Shown here one piece after another: positions 32,483-44,800 of a DNA stretch of 64,000 bases. This stretch comes from Eudorina sp. 2006-703-Eu-15. Taxonomy: Eukaryota; Chlorophyta; Chlorophyceae; Chlamydomonadales; Volvocaceae. Location: NCBI GenBank assembly GCA_003117195.1, contig BDSI01000115.1, positions 248,001 through 312,000 of the forward strand, written 5' to 3'. The position numbers and the translations under genes were made by a program. The notes below the pieces were generated by a model that ran no database searches, was not told where the DNA came from, and saw nothing but the letters and a program-made list of their open reading frames with translations. The stretch's first letter is position 1, and every line of letters begins with the position of its first letter.

Positions 32483-35400
32483 CTAATAACCGTGCTTGTG
32501 GATGCGTCGATGCTCAGAGTGTGAGACGTGCCCCTCCTGCGAAACCCCCCCTTCCCCGCCGGAACCCCCCGCCCCCATCCCGCGTTCCCCCGCCCCGCCG
32601 CGCACCGCCGCCACCGGCACCCGCTCCTCATACCGCAGGAGCACCCACCCCGCGACCGCCAGACACGCAGCCGAAGCCACCACCAGCGTCACCTCCACGC
32701 CCACCAAGTCCGCCACCGGGCCTCCCAGCGCACCCACGGCGTAACCCAGATCGCGCCAAAAGCGGTACGTGGCCATGGCTGCAGCCACCGAGTCAGCTCC
32801 GCCGCCTAGTCCTCCGTTGTTGCTTCTGCTGCTGCTGCTGCCGCCATCGCACTTCCCTTCCCTTCCCGCCGCCGCCGTCGCAACCCCCTCTTCCTGACCC
32901 TGACCCTCCTCGTCATCGTTGACAGCATCCCCATCCCGCCTGCAGTGGTGGTCCACGACGGCTGCCGGCATGACCGGGTAAAACACACCCGCACCTGCCC
33001 CCATGAGACAGCTCCCCAGCAGCAGGTACCCGTACTGTACGAGCAGCCGCTGGGACGGCGGTACGGCGGTTCCCAGCAGGCGGCCGTCCCAGCCCGCGCC
33101 GCAGGCGCAGGTCAGCAGTCCTGCGGCGTTGAGCGCGAGGCCCACGAGGACGGGCGCTTTACGGCCTGCGGCATCGGATAAGGCCCCGGAGAGCAACTGC
33201 ACAAGGCCCTTGAGGAACGAGTACGACGCGGTGAGGAGATTGCGGCCGGGGCCCGGCACGCCCAACGCGTCGCGAGCCCAGGTCAACAGCAGACCCCAGG
33301 CGAGGCTGGTGAGGGCGTTACTGGTCGCGCCCGCCAGGCACATGGCTGCCGTACTGGGGTTCCGCCAAGTGTAGTACAAGAAGGCGCGGCCGAAGCGGCG
33401 GACGCTGGGCAGCCAGCCGCCGTTGGTGGGGGCAGCCACGACCGCCCAGTTGCTGGTTCCGGTGGATGCCGCGGCGGCGGCGGCGGCGGCGCCAGGCGCG
33501 ACTTCAAATGACGTGGCGGCGGTGGACGTTGGTGAGTACGGCGATAGTTGACGCGACGTAACGGGCGACTGAGACACGGGGAGCTGAGACCTGCCCCCCG
33601 GGGTGTCGCCGACGCCCCCGGCGCCGCCGCCGTGGGCATCATTGCTGGCATGCAGCAGCCGTCGCGCCTCGCCGTGCTCATAAGGCAGCTTGTCGTACGG
33701 CATATCGTACCCAACGGCCCCGTCCGACGCGACTCCCGCCCGCGGCCACCGCAGCCGCCCCAGCCACGCGCGGAAGCCGCCGCGTGCGGGCTCGGTTGAC
33801 GCCGCCGCCGCCGCAGCCGCCGCCGGGCCCCCCCGGCCCCCCTCGATGCCGTCCTCCCCGCCGATATCGATTCGCTGCCAACCCCGCCGCGCGGTGTAAC
33901 CAGCCTCCCGCTCCTCCTCTTCCTCCTCCGGCTTTGACTTGTCCCCGCTCACCGCCTCCGCCGCCGTCGCTTCCGCCGCCGCTGCTCCCGCCGCCGTCCC
34001 CCGGGGCTCTACCAGCAGTAGCGACGTCACCAACAAGCCTGTCGGCAGTAGCACCAGCAGTGCGGCGACGAGCAGACGGTCGTACCCCGTACAATGGCAC
34101 TCGCCGATGCACGCGGGGTCCCACGTGTCCGGTGACGTACAGGCCTGGGGGTCCAGGGGGGCCGGCGGCGGAGGCGGCAGCAGCGGCAGCGGCTCCTCCG
34201 ACGTTGCGGCGCCACCGCTGCTGTCGTCTGCAAGCTGTAGCAGTGCCGGCGCCGCCGCCGCCGCCGCCGCTGCACGGCAGGACGCCGAGAGTTGTGACGT
34301 CGGCAGCGCCCAGCCGCACCGTACGATAAGAGACTCCAGGATGCCGTACACAGGCGCGGCGGAGGCCACGGCTGCGTCACACACAACGTGGATAGGTTAA
34401 GGGGTAAGGACCTCTGGTCTGGTTTTGATGCCTCATTAGGGGCTGGTGAGTAGAGCAACATGGCCGGAAACTGTCGCCAGCGGTAAGCAACACTCTGTTC
34501 GCACATTTTGTCCTCCATCCGCTGCTGGGCCTCATTCCTTTCCGTCACGCGATGGGACCCGACCCAAGCCATGGTGCCGTTCAATGTGTCACGACACTAC
34601 CCATTCCCCACCATCATCCGGTCGAAGCCCCCATGTACCGTATTCTAACACAATGCAGCACACCGTCAGAACACCGTCTGTACGCCACTGCAAAACCGCT
34701 CAAAACCACCACCGCCACCGCCCCAAACCTGTAAATCTTCACTGCCCGCCGACCACCGCCACCCGCACAACCTAAACCCCACACCGCCACCGCCACCGCC
34801 ACATCCACCCACCTGCGTAGCCGAGCGTCTCGTTCAGCCCCGACGCCAGCCCACGTCGCGTCTCCGGCATGATCAAAATCATGACCAGCACCGTCACCGA
34901 CCAGCACAGCCCCTGCTGCAGCCCCAGGACCACGTTGGCGCCCATTACCGCGTTCCAGCCGCTGCCGCTGCCGCCGCCGCCGCCGGCGAGCAGCGCCAAC
35001 ATGAGCGGCATGGTCAAGCCCAGGGCCCATCCCGACAGCTCTGTACGGACGTAGCCCAGGAGGGTCACCAGCCAGCCGACGGCGAGGTTGGCGAAGGCCT
35101 TGCTGACGCCGAACACGGCGAGGAAGCCGACCTGGGGCGCGCGCGGGGAGGTCGAATGGGGTTGTGGTTCGAGGATCGGGTTTGGTTGGGGGTTCGGGAA
35201 GGGGAGGGAAGGGAAGGGAGGATGTGTTGTGATGCGGGCTTGGGCGGTAGGTGGGGCGGGGAGGATGGGGTGGCTTGGGGAATGGGTGCAAGGTCGCACA
35301 GGCGTTGTGTTGGTGGGATGATGCTGGTTGGGATGCGGGAGGGAGGAGCCGTGGGGGCGGGTTCTGACGACGTCCGCGCCAACGTCCGCGGGCTGGGGTG

Positions 35401-35676
35401 GGTTGTAAATGGGTTGTTAAGGGGCCAGCGTCAGGGACGTGGACGTTGGACATACCCTGCCGCTGCGCCCCGCGCCCCGAAGATTCCACCGCACTGCAGC
35501 ACACGTACCTTCCCGGCATACGTCCCTTGGTCGTACTGTCGTCCACTGCTGTCCAGAGCCGAGAGCTTGGTGAGCTGGAGCGTGAAGCCCACGAGCGCGG
35601 AGAGGAGGCCGGTGACTGCGAGCTGGGTCAGGATGTGCGCCCTCAGCCGAGCGGCGGACCGGATCAAGCCGCGCAT
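32483..35676 (-). CDS. Major facilitator superfamily transporter (3 exons)
   Basis: Exons on the minus strand: 35676-35509, 35131-34813 and 34371-32483, in frame for 791 residues; stop TAG. The start ATG is in GCCATGCGC context. Twelve hydrophobic helices can be drawn: four from exons 1-2, two at the start of exon 3, then six after a long loop. The loop (roughly residues 250-450) is rich in Ala runs, Glu and Ser. Near residue 560, LSGALSDAAGRKAPVLVG fits the MFS motif A pattern (G-x3-D-x2-G-R-K). Substrate cannot be told. The exon 2/3 join reads LNETLGYAAVASAAPVYG. The last cytoplasmic stretch is Gly-rich and ends in a His-rich tail. It faces the cyclophilin gene head to head. Confidence 0.87.
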
Positions 35677-36404
35677 GGCGGTGGTGGCTGTAGCGGTTGC
35701 TGTTGATATACGTGTGGACCGATCACGAATGGCCTCAGGCTGGCGTGCTTCTGGCTCGGGCCATCCGATGCGTGCTGTTGCTGGTCCAAGGCGAGCGCCC
35801 GGTCATAAGTTGAATCCACCCGAGCTGCTTTTAGAGTTTCAAAGTCTTAAATGGTCCCCATAGCAGCGGCGTCGTCCAGGGAGTTCTATTACCTTTTCGC
35901 ACGTACTACGCCTAAACTCGCAGAAACCTTGCGTGCAAGTGAGGGGCTTCAATTGAAGCGTCGCACGGTGGGAGATAGGGATACCCAATTGTATAATATG
36001 TGCGACACCGATTTGAGTTCCAGCAACTTCTGTTCCTGGCGTGAGTCACCGTTGCAACACCGTGCGACTCGCAGCAGGTAGGTAACCGGTGCGTCTCATC
36101 CGCTCCGGAGCGCCAGGGTCATGCCAATAGCTGATATCAAAGGCCAGCCCCTCAGTCAACAGGTTGTTTGTGACCGACACAACTGTCAGAATTGCGCACG
36201 ATACAGTACGCCGCAACGAGAAATACCCGGCTGGGACAAAAGCTCTAAAGATCAAGGATGATTACAGCATTCTTTTTTTGCAGTATATCAATGCTCGATT
36301 CGGAATCTGCACTTTTGCGTCGCTGTTGAGCAAGTACCGGTACGGACACTGCGCAGCGTTGATTTTTCGCACCGGGAGCAGAATTGTTATAAAACGAAAC
36401 AAAA
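35677..36404. promoter_or_regulatory. Shared intergenic promoter region of the transporter and cyclophilin genes
   Basis: The two start codons are 728 bp apart and point away from each other, so both promoters must lie here or overlap. The sequence is clearly more AT-rich than the genes. No TATA box was singled out. Confidence 0.5.
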
Positions 36405-39400
36405 ATGAAGGCTTATCTCGACATTGACATCGGTGATGCTGCCGCCTACGCAACCGCTTTCGCGGCGTACCAACGTGCAGCCGACTGGCTCAAAGCTGTA
36501 GGCCCGCAGGTGCGCGGCCGGGTTATAACGTCAAGACAATTCCTTGATCACAAGATCCAGTCGTTTTTTGAATTTAAGTTTCAAATCTTCGTCTTCGCTC
36601 AACGCTTCTTCAACGCAGTACGGCTTGAGCGGCCTCCCTGAGGACTTGGACGCCGATGGCGCGACGCTTCTGCGGGAGGGCTTCGCCTCAGACCCCACCT
36701 GGTCGGCCAAAGGCGATGTCTCAACGGACAAACCTGCGCCCATCCGCGCCGGGCGAATCGTAGTGGAGCTGTTCGACAAGGAGGTCCGCCCATTGCATGC
36801 GTGCCCCTGCCCCTTACCCCTGCCCCTTGCCCCTGCCCCTTACCCCTGCCCCCTACCCCTGCCCCGACCCCGTACCCAACCGCCCGGGACCTCGGCCTCC
36901 TATCGCGTGCACTGGTGTAAAACCACAACAATTACAACTTCGTTACAACCATTACAACTGTTCTCCGGACCCGCAAGCGACAGGCTCCTCGCCCAGCTGC
37001 ACGACGACACCACCCGCCCTGCGCGCCTACTCCATCTTCACCCCACTCCACCCCACCCCACTCCACTCCACTCCACTCCACTCCACTCCACTCCACCCCA
37101 CTCCACTCCACTCCACTCCACCCCACCCCACCCCACCCCACCCCACCCCACCCCACCCCCACAGGTGCCCAAGACGGTGGAGAACTTCCGCTGCCTGCTC
37201 ACCGGCGAGAAGGGATTGGGCAAGGCCAGCAAGAAGCCGCTGCACTACAAAGTACGGCAAGGGGCTTGTGCGGGGGCCGGCCGCACCTCCAACCCAGCGC
37301 GCCCCTCGGGGCGTTGTGTGGCCTCCCCGGGTTGCACCACCAGGTCACGCATTAAATTACCCCGCCTACCAATTCTCTGTTACCCCACTCCCCACCACCC
37401 ACCCCACCGCCCACCCCACCGCCCACCCCAGGGCAACAAATTCCACCGGATAGTCAAGGGGTTCTGCTGCCAGGGCGGCGACATCGTGCGGGGTAGGTCC
37501 AAGTTCGTCGTTTGTACGGCGTATGTACGGCGGGGTTGGGCCCCCCCAACTGGGTCGCTGCGCTGTGGAGGTCAGCTGCGCTGAGTGGCGGCGGCAGTGC
37601 ACGGGGTGCCGTCGTGCGCTGCCCCGCATCGCTGTGTTGCTTTTTGGGGTCATCTGTAACGTTCGTTCATTCACTCATTCATACTTTGGGGTCAAGAGGC
37701 GGGACCACCTACTCCCGTGGGTAGCGTGGGCAACGGTGCGCAGTGCCCGCCGCAGTGTCGCGCGGCCTCGTCGTTTGCGGGTTCATCGAGAATCCCGAAC
37801 CCGAACCCGAACCCGAACCCGAACCCGGACCCGAACCCGGACCCGAATCTCGCTTGCTTGCTTGCTCGCGCGTGTGTATGTGTGTTTAGAAATGCAACCC
37901 GCCCGCCCGCCCGATCCCAGGTGGCAATATACTTACCATATAACCTGCAAGAAAAGACCTTACCGTGTATGTGTTTGTGTGTGGCCCCGCCCGCCAGGTG
38001 ACGGCTCCGGGGGCGACTCCATCTACGGCGGCCAGTTCAACGACGAGAAGCCCGGGCTGAAGGCCAAACACGACGGCCCGGGGCTGCTGAGCATGGCCAA
38101 CAGCGGCAAGAACACCAACACGAGCCAGTGAGTGCCGTGCCGTACACATGCGCGTGCCGTACACATGCTTGATCACGTGTGTGCGTGTGTGGATGGGCGG
38201 GGCGTGGGGGGGTGTGTGCGTGGAAGGTTGAGGGGAAGGTTGGAGCTTCAAGGGGGGAGGCGTATGCGTGAAACCAAGGTATGAGGGCGAGAAATCAAGG
38301 GGGCCGGGTGGTAAGGGCCAGGGTCTGGGCATGCCTCGCGCCGGGGTTGCACGACAAGGGGTCCCCCCTGGAGCCGCCACCCGCACTGACCCCCCAGCGC
38401 ATCTCAGTCGGGTGTCCGAAGGACGTCACTGAACTCGCCTCTAGACTTGGACTCAATTGGGTTTGGCTCAACCATAATTGACTGCTGAGCTTGACAGTGA
38501 CAGAGACACTCAGGTCGAGAGGAATTCATGTTTGTATCGCGTGTGCGTGTTCATGTCTGTGTTGGTGCGCGCAGGTTCTTCTTCACGCTGGCTGCAGCTC
38601 CCCAGTGCGATGGTGGGGACCCTTGGGAGGAGGGGAGGGGTATCGGAAACTGGCAGACAGAGGTGGGGTAGGGGAGGCCGCGTTGGAGGTGGAGGGAGGG
38701 GCCTCAGAGCCGCGTGCCACGTGGGGAGGGGGCGCCGTCGAGGGTTTGGGCTGAGGAGAACTGCACCCGGGGGGGGGGGGAAATGGCGGGGTGTACAGGG
38801 GGGATGTACCGAAAGCGGAGGTTGGGGAGATGAAAAGGAGAAGCCATACCGTTTTGTGTGGTGAGAGTGGATGGGGGGCAACGGACGGCATCGAAACGTG
38901 TTGGTGGTCGTGGTTTGTGGGTGTAGGTGTAGGTGGAGATGTAGCAGCAGAAGAAGTGCACTCAGAATCATCTCATCAGCATCAGCAACCCTCCCTGCGG
39001 TGGTGGGTCCTCGTCCCCGCTCCACGGCCGCCCCTGATTGCGACCCTGCCGATGCGTCCCTCCCCCATTGGCTCTCGTCACCACATCGTGATGGTGGGTC
39101 CAACCGACGGACAGGCAAGCACGTGGTGTTCGGCCGAGTGGTGGAGGGGCTGGACATCCTCGCCCGAATAGGTGCGGCGGTGTCGGCGTGGTAGCGCGCC
39201 CGTACTCCGTACCTCGTACCTCGTACCCCGTACCCCGTATATGTGTATGTTTATGTGTGTCTTTTTATGTACACGGGAGGACGGCAGGGCAGCCCAGCCC
39301 ATCATTCCCACCCATCAGCAGCCCAGCCCATCGTTCCCACCCATCAGCAGCGCAGCCCATCATTCCCACCCATCTGCCAGCAGGCCCTCGCAGTTGGCCG

Positions 39401-39762
39401 CTCTTTCCTTGGCGCCCCGTGCGCGTGTCCTGTGTTGTGTCCCCCTTTTTGTGCCCTTTTGTGCCCTTTTGCTCCGGCTGCCTCCAGTACAAGGCCCTGT
39501 CCCCCTTTTTGTCGAACACACGACAACGAAACCGTCCTTCCTTTTCCTCATCCTGCGCCGCTCCCCCTAACCCCCCTGTGGCCCTCCCGTGCGCACGGCC
39601 CCGCTGCCCAGCGACTCCTCACCCCACACACCCCTAGACTGTTTTCTCGTTTACCCCTGCCAACCCCTTCGCCTGGACCGCCCAGACGCGGAGGCTGCCA
39701 GCCCGGACGGCGCCCCGCGAGTGGACGTCACCATCGCGGACTGCGGGTTGGTGGTGGGCTGA
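36405..39762 (+). CDS. Cyclophilin-type peptidyl-prolyl isomerase with an N-terminal insertion (8 exons)
   Basis: Exons: 36405-36509, 36619-36783, 37165-37251, 37432-37492, 37998-38127, 38575-38612, 39115-39171, 39686-39762; 239 residues, in frame throughout. The fold begins with YLDIDIGD, then about 70 extra residues separate it from [20 protein letters not shown]; in ordinary cyclophilins these strands adjoin. The active-site segment [14 protein letters not shown] keeps the His, Arg, Phe and Gln expected from human cyclophilin A (54, 55, 60, 63). [18 protein letters not shown] and [17 protein letters not shown] are typical. The Trp that precedes DGKHVVFG in cyclophilin A (W121) is replaced (APQCDGKHV), which suggests weak cyclosporin binding. 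No signal peptide, so probably cytosolic or nuclear. TGTAA follows at 40635. Confidence 0.92.
37020..37162 (+). repeat. CCACT/CCACC tandem tract before exon 3 of the cyclophilin gene
   Basis: More than 25 pentamers of CCACT and CCACC fill the last 140 bp of intron 2 up to the acceptor at 37164. Confidence 0.88.
37793..37849 (+). repeat. CCCGAA hexamer tract in cyclophilin intron 4
   Basis: About nine units of CCCGAA with two CCCGGA variants. It is not the CCCTAAAA-type telomere repeat known from Chlamydomonas. Confidence 0.85.
37884..37918 (+). repeat. Family C motif in cyclophilin intron 4
   Basis: GTGTTTAGAAATGCAACCCG continues with CCCGCCCGCCCGATCCC, behind a GT-rich run. Confidence 0.75.
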
Positions 39763-40262
39763 GGACGGGGAATCGAGGAGGGTGCTTGCGGGCTAGAGGG
39801 GCGCTAGAGGGCTAGAGCTTCCTAGCGGAAGGTAAGCACGGCAGGAACGGGACGGCTGGGGCGGGGGCTCCGCCACAGTGGCGGGGCAGGTGGCTGTGGG
39901 CGGCCCGGAGCGGTGGTGTGGAGCTGTGCACCCGCCCCTTCCGTCTCCCCCCGCCCGCCCCAGCGAGACATCCGCGCAATACTGGAGTACACAAACCGGT
40001 CGTCTGCGCCCGCCCGCCCATCGGTGGCTGCGACCACATCCACCGATGAACCGTTGTGCACCATGTTACGGCGGGGGCGGGCGTCCACGGGCGGGCGAGG
40101 GCTTGGTCAACAAAGAAGCCCGCCCGACCACAAAAACACGTCATTAATACAGAGCGTGCCTAGGAGAAGAAACCCGCCCAACCGGGCCCGGGGACTGCAG
40201 AGTGCGTGTTTGTACGGTGGTTTGCTAGTCACTTGCGGATTGGGTATGGCGGCGCGGGCTGG

Positions 40263-40354
40263 GCAGCCTGTCGCACGTTTGTACGGCAGCCTGTCGCACG
40301 TTTGTACGGCAGCCTGTCGCACGTTTGTACGGCAGCCTGTCGTACGGTTGTACG
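40263..40354 (+). repeat. 23-bp tandem repeat in the cyclophilin 3' region
   Basis: Four units (40263, 40286, 40309, 40332) of GCAGCCTGTCGCACGTTTGT plus ACG; the last has two changes. Confidence 0.9.
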
Positions 40355-40634
40355 GCAGGGTGATGCAGGGTAGGGCACGGCAGGGTGGTACAGCGTGGAA
40401 TAGGGAAGGTGGGCGCGTGGGGGCAGATCCGCGAGTGGCCAGCCGACGGCTTCCCTCCCTTTGGCCAGTGCGGGCTGTGGCGGCTGTGCGGGCAGTGGGG
40501 GCGCCCGAATGTGGACAAGGACAGCAGACTGGCCGCAGTGGGGCCTCGGCGAGTCTGAGGGTCCTTGAGGGAAAGGAGGAAGAACGAACGAATCAAGGAA
40601 GAAAGAAAAAACCCAATGTGAAGAGAGGCGGTCC

Positions 40635-40639
40635 TGTAA
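40635..40639 (+). terminator. Probable poly(A) signal of the cyclophilin gene
   Basis: TGTAA lies about 870 nt after the stop codon and is the first one downstream. Confidence 0.45.
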
Positions 40640-41899
40640 GGTGAAAGGTGAGGCGGTCCTGTGGCTGAGAGGCGCTGGGAAAGAGAGCACGGCGGATGCC
40701 GTCCTGGGAGAAGACCGATGCCCGTTTCGCAGAGACGGAAATCTGCCGTACTGGGGCGGGAATCGTTTTGTGGCGCGGGCGGCGAATTAAAGATTCTTAC
40801 CGTGGATGGTAACCGCTTGGCCCTGCAGCCGCCGACGGCCAGCTCGCTCCGGCTCGTCCGAGACCGGTCCTTTGCCGCCGTTGCCGCGCGAGGATGGGTC
40901 TGGTTGCTTTTTGCCCGAGGTGACGACCCTTTCGTTTATTGGGCAGACGGCGTGGGACGCCTCGGGGTATGTCCGTCGCCGCGCACGACACACTCGCTTG
41001 ATATGTTTTTCCTACGGGCGCACGTCTCTCTGGTTGATGATTGTTTAATGCGAAACTGTTCAGATCGATTGCGAATTTTGGGTCTCCAGGGCAGAATCAT
41101 GACGGGCAAGCCGTCCAACCGCCTGTCCTGCAGCCGAATGATGACTCACGGATGCTGCAAGTCAATCAGGAAAACTTAACAGGAACAATATTTGAGGAAA
41201 TCATAACGTGCTTTGAAGCTGGACCATTTGGCGACCTAAAGGAGGCCCAGTGATCGCGCTCTCGGCGGACATGAGTCAGAACCAGCACCCATGCTCATGC
41301 GAAATCCAACAGGTCAGAGAATATGATTGTGTTTCTCATCAAGTGTCTAACTACTCAAAGGCAATAAGCAAATACACAGCATTCGGAAATCGGAATACAA
41401 GCATGCAACTTCCTTGGGAGTTGTTCGTTAGAGAGCAACGTCCTCGGCTCTGAAATGTAGCCGTTGATGAGTATCTTATGTAATAAAAACCCACTGCATT
41501 TATGAATTTATTTCAGGCTTCTGCCTGCTCTCTTGCCAACTGCCGTATGGCCTGCAGCCTTGAAACCGAGATGCTCGCCCTGCCCAACGATCGCCCGCAT
41601 GAAAAAACATCAATAATTCAAAAAGTCACATTATTTGTTACTGACTTATTTAAAAGAGCCTTGCATCAAGTCAGGGACTGTACGAGCACTTTTGGCCTCG
41701 CTCGTAGGCGAGGCCTGAAGGGAGGCCATACCACTTCACGACGGCGGCAGTAAACATTCTTTTTACTTGGTATTACCAGAATTAGCTTCGATTTACGATT
41801 TACAATATTGCTTCGCATTGCCGCGACTGTTGACTTGCTAACTCACAACCACGACTCAAGCACCCGCGCCCTTCGCCGCTGCTCATAATTCTTAGGAAG

Positions 41900-44800
41900 A
41901 TGAAGTACCTCTTTTCAGCGCTTGTAACATTATTGTCCCTTGGGTGAGTTACATCGCTCAGACTGCGTTCAACGACACGGACAGCTCAAGACTGAAGCTC
42001 GATTTGCTCCCCTCCAGCGTCGTCCGAGCAGGCAAATATAACCTCACCGGCACCTTGAAATCCTCCCTTGTGGTCAGCCATGATCCGCCCACCGAGACCT
42101 GCCTAGGTGTGTGTTCGACGGGAACCGGTCGGGCTGGTGGCAGCAGACACGGTCGACGCGCGGCGCGATGGACTGCGCCGACATCCTCGATGTCTGTCTG
42201 TTGTATGTATGTCTTGTGTGCCGCACATCAGTTTGACATGCTGTGGGCATTTCTGTCGTTTACGGAGAGTAAAGCAACAGTCATGAAGGCGCACCATCAC
42301 ATGGGGACACGTGAGGGATCTCGATGCATCGATCCGCCCGCTTAGCTGCGTCGTAGGTGCGTGACAAAGCACACACACACACACATACAATTCACCTCTG
42401 CCATCGAAAGTCGAGAGGTAAAGCCAGGCTTGGGTTTGGGTTTGAGTTTGGGTTTGGCCTGTCTGAGTCCACGGTTTGTGCTGCCGTACTGTACGGCTGG
42501 TGACGAGGACGTCTTGGCTGCCCGCATCGATCGAGGACGAGTGCAGTCGGACGGCGATTCAAGGGCCACCACCACCAGGGGGTTACAGGGCGTTCCCGGT
42601 CGCCATATCGTTCTGGTGCCTGTGTTGGCATCGGCACCCGGATGTGTTCGAGCACTGTAGCGACCGGCAACAGCCAACCGAAAATTATTCAAAGCCCCAA
42701 CGGAGCAGCGCCAGGACACGCTTAGGAGCGCGCCGCGCGCTAAGTTGCAAGCCCGCGCGTGTGTGTGGGTGTGTGTGTGGGGGGGGTGGGGGTGGGGGTA
42801 CATGTACTGCAGCGGCCCCTGGACGCGCCGTGTACGGAGCCTTGGGTGAAACCCTAGAGATTCGTTGAATCCGGGCGGGCCAGAGCTTGGGGTCGGAACC
42901 GTCTGTGCCGCACTCGACCGCCCCGGCGTAGCCACGATGCGCGCGGTGGAGCCACCGCCACCGGGACTCCCGTAGAGGCGATGCGATGGAGCCATATCGT
43001 TCTGACGGAGCCGTCAGTCAATAATGCACACGGTGGCGGGTGGCCTGACACCCGTATGCGTACGCCGTTCATGCCACCCCCGTCCGCTCGGGGATGTCCG
43101 CATGCCACGCCGAGAGCCTGGGTGACGGCGGCGGGCCTTCTCAACCTCTGTCGTACTCGTCAAGCTGTGCGGAATGGGAGTCCTCACCTACGCCGTTCCT
43201 GCGCGATGTGCCCTCCCTCCCTGCCTCGCCTCTATCTCCCTCTTGCCCTCCCTCGACTCTTTGTGCCGCCGCGCGCGCGCGCACCTCCGCGCCGCCGCGC
43301 CTCCCGCCGGAACCATCGCCCGCGGATCGCGTCGCCGTCACGCCGCGCGCCGCAGTCCCTGGAGTCTGCTTTCCAAGTGAGTACGTACGGCACTCATGTA
43401 CGACAGTTTGATGGGGGCCCCCGGCGCTCGAGTTGGTGTATGGTGCGGTTGTGTCTTGTGTTTGTCTGGGGACGTGGTGGCCCCCATGCGGACGTCGCGC
43501 TGCGCCCATGATCCAAATCCAGATTTACAAGGACAGTACTCATCCGCACCCCGCCGCCCCCGATTCCATCCAACGTCGCGCTGCGCCCATGATCCAAATC
43601 CAGACATACATTTACTCAATTCTCGCCCCGCCGTCGCCGATCCCTCCCCGCCCCCGACCCCTCCCCGATCCCTCCTCCGCGGGCTCAATGACGTCACCGC
43701 CCGTCGCCGCTCCCGTGAACCGCGTCCTCTCTTGTCCCAACGCCTCCTCGCACGGGACACCACGAACCGCTGCCGTACCGTACGACAGCCAACCAGACCG
43801 TCCCGGGGCAGACCCTGTGGTACTGGTGCGGCTTCTACACGACCCACAAGACGATCTACACCGTCACCTCCACACACGCCACCAACAACTTCTCGGGCAC
43901 GTGGCTCATTCGCAGGAGCGTCCTAGAGGTATGCCCGGGCTCCGGCGGCGGCGGGCAGGGCGGTGTGCATGATGGCAGCAGCAAGGGCAGAGAGCTGTGC
44001 TTTTGGCTGGCTTGTTGGTTGGCTTGTTGGCCGGCGTGTTGGCCTGTTGGCTGAAGTCGTCGCGCATTCGCGATGCGTGTGTCGATGTGAGCCGATGCTT
44101 GATCGTGCCGTCCCCTGCGCTTTGTGCTTGTTGCAGCTGCCGTGTACACGCAAACGCACACTCACCCTCCTCCAGTTTCCTTTGGGACACCCCGCAGTTT
44201 CCTTTTACACTCCACGCACACGCGCGCACACGGACATGCACATGCCCCGTCCATACGCACCGCTACCCGCTAAGCGCGTTCAGAAATGAAACCCGCCCGC
44301 CCGCCCCCAAAGCGTGTGTGCGCTCGGTAATGACGGGGACAACCCGCCTCGTCACTCGAAAGAGCGGCGCGCGGTCAGTTCCCGGAACCCCAGCAGGCTG
44401 CGGGCGCGCGGGTGCCGCTCTGCCGCCTCCCCCAGAGCGCCGCGCAGCCGCCTCCCCCACATGCGCCCGTACTTGGCTAACCTACCGCACGCCGCCGTTC
44501 AATTCGTTGTGTGGTGCCTTGCCGTACAGAGCTGTGCGTTGGTCAACCTGCCAACGGTCGAGAGCTGCCCCACAATCCCCGGTGAGCATCATTGCAGTCT
44601 GCGGCGCGGGGGGGAGGCCGCGTCGGCCCCGTCCCGTGTGTTTAGGAAAGGAACCCGCCCGCCCGTGTATGTGTGTAAAAGATATAACTGTGTGTGTGTT
44701 TTGTTCCTCCCTGTGCTGCGCGTGTTGTCCGTCGTGTTGTCCGTCGTGTTGTCCGTCGTGCGTCTGTGATGAGGAAAGCGCGTGTTGGTGCGCGTAAGAA

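Larger units (their letters stand above)
39763..41899. other. 3' region of the cyclophilin gene and spacer
   Basis: It contains the 23-bp array (40263-40354), the TGTAA at 40635 and, after about 41000, lower-GC sequence. An open frame at 41041-41253 (with ENLTGTIFEEIITCFEAGPF) looks fairly protein-like but has no splice partner that could be supported. Confidence 0.4.

Noticed and set aside
37793..37849. CCCGAA tract as an internal telomere repeat
   Set aside because: The unit differs from the algal TTTTAGGG telomere repeat and sits inside an intron; a simple microsatellite explains it.
41041..41453. Two short frames in AT-richer sequence
   Set aside because: They overlap at different phases and no donor/acceptor pair joins them to a longer protein.
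41944..42106. A GTG-started frame beginning SYIAQTAFNDTDSS as the N-terminus of the membrane glycoprotein
   Set aside because: An exon from ATG 41900 with a signal peptide splices in frame to 42018, making this stretch intron sequence.
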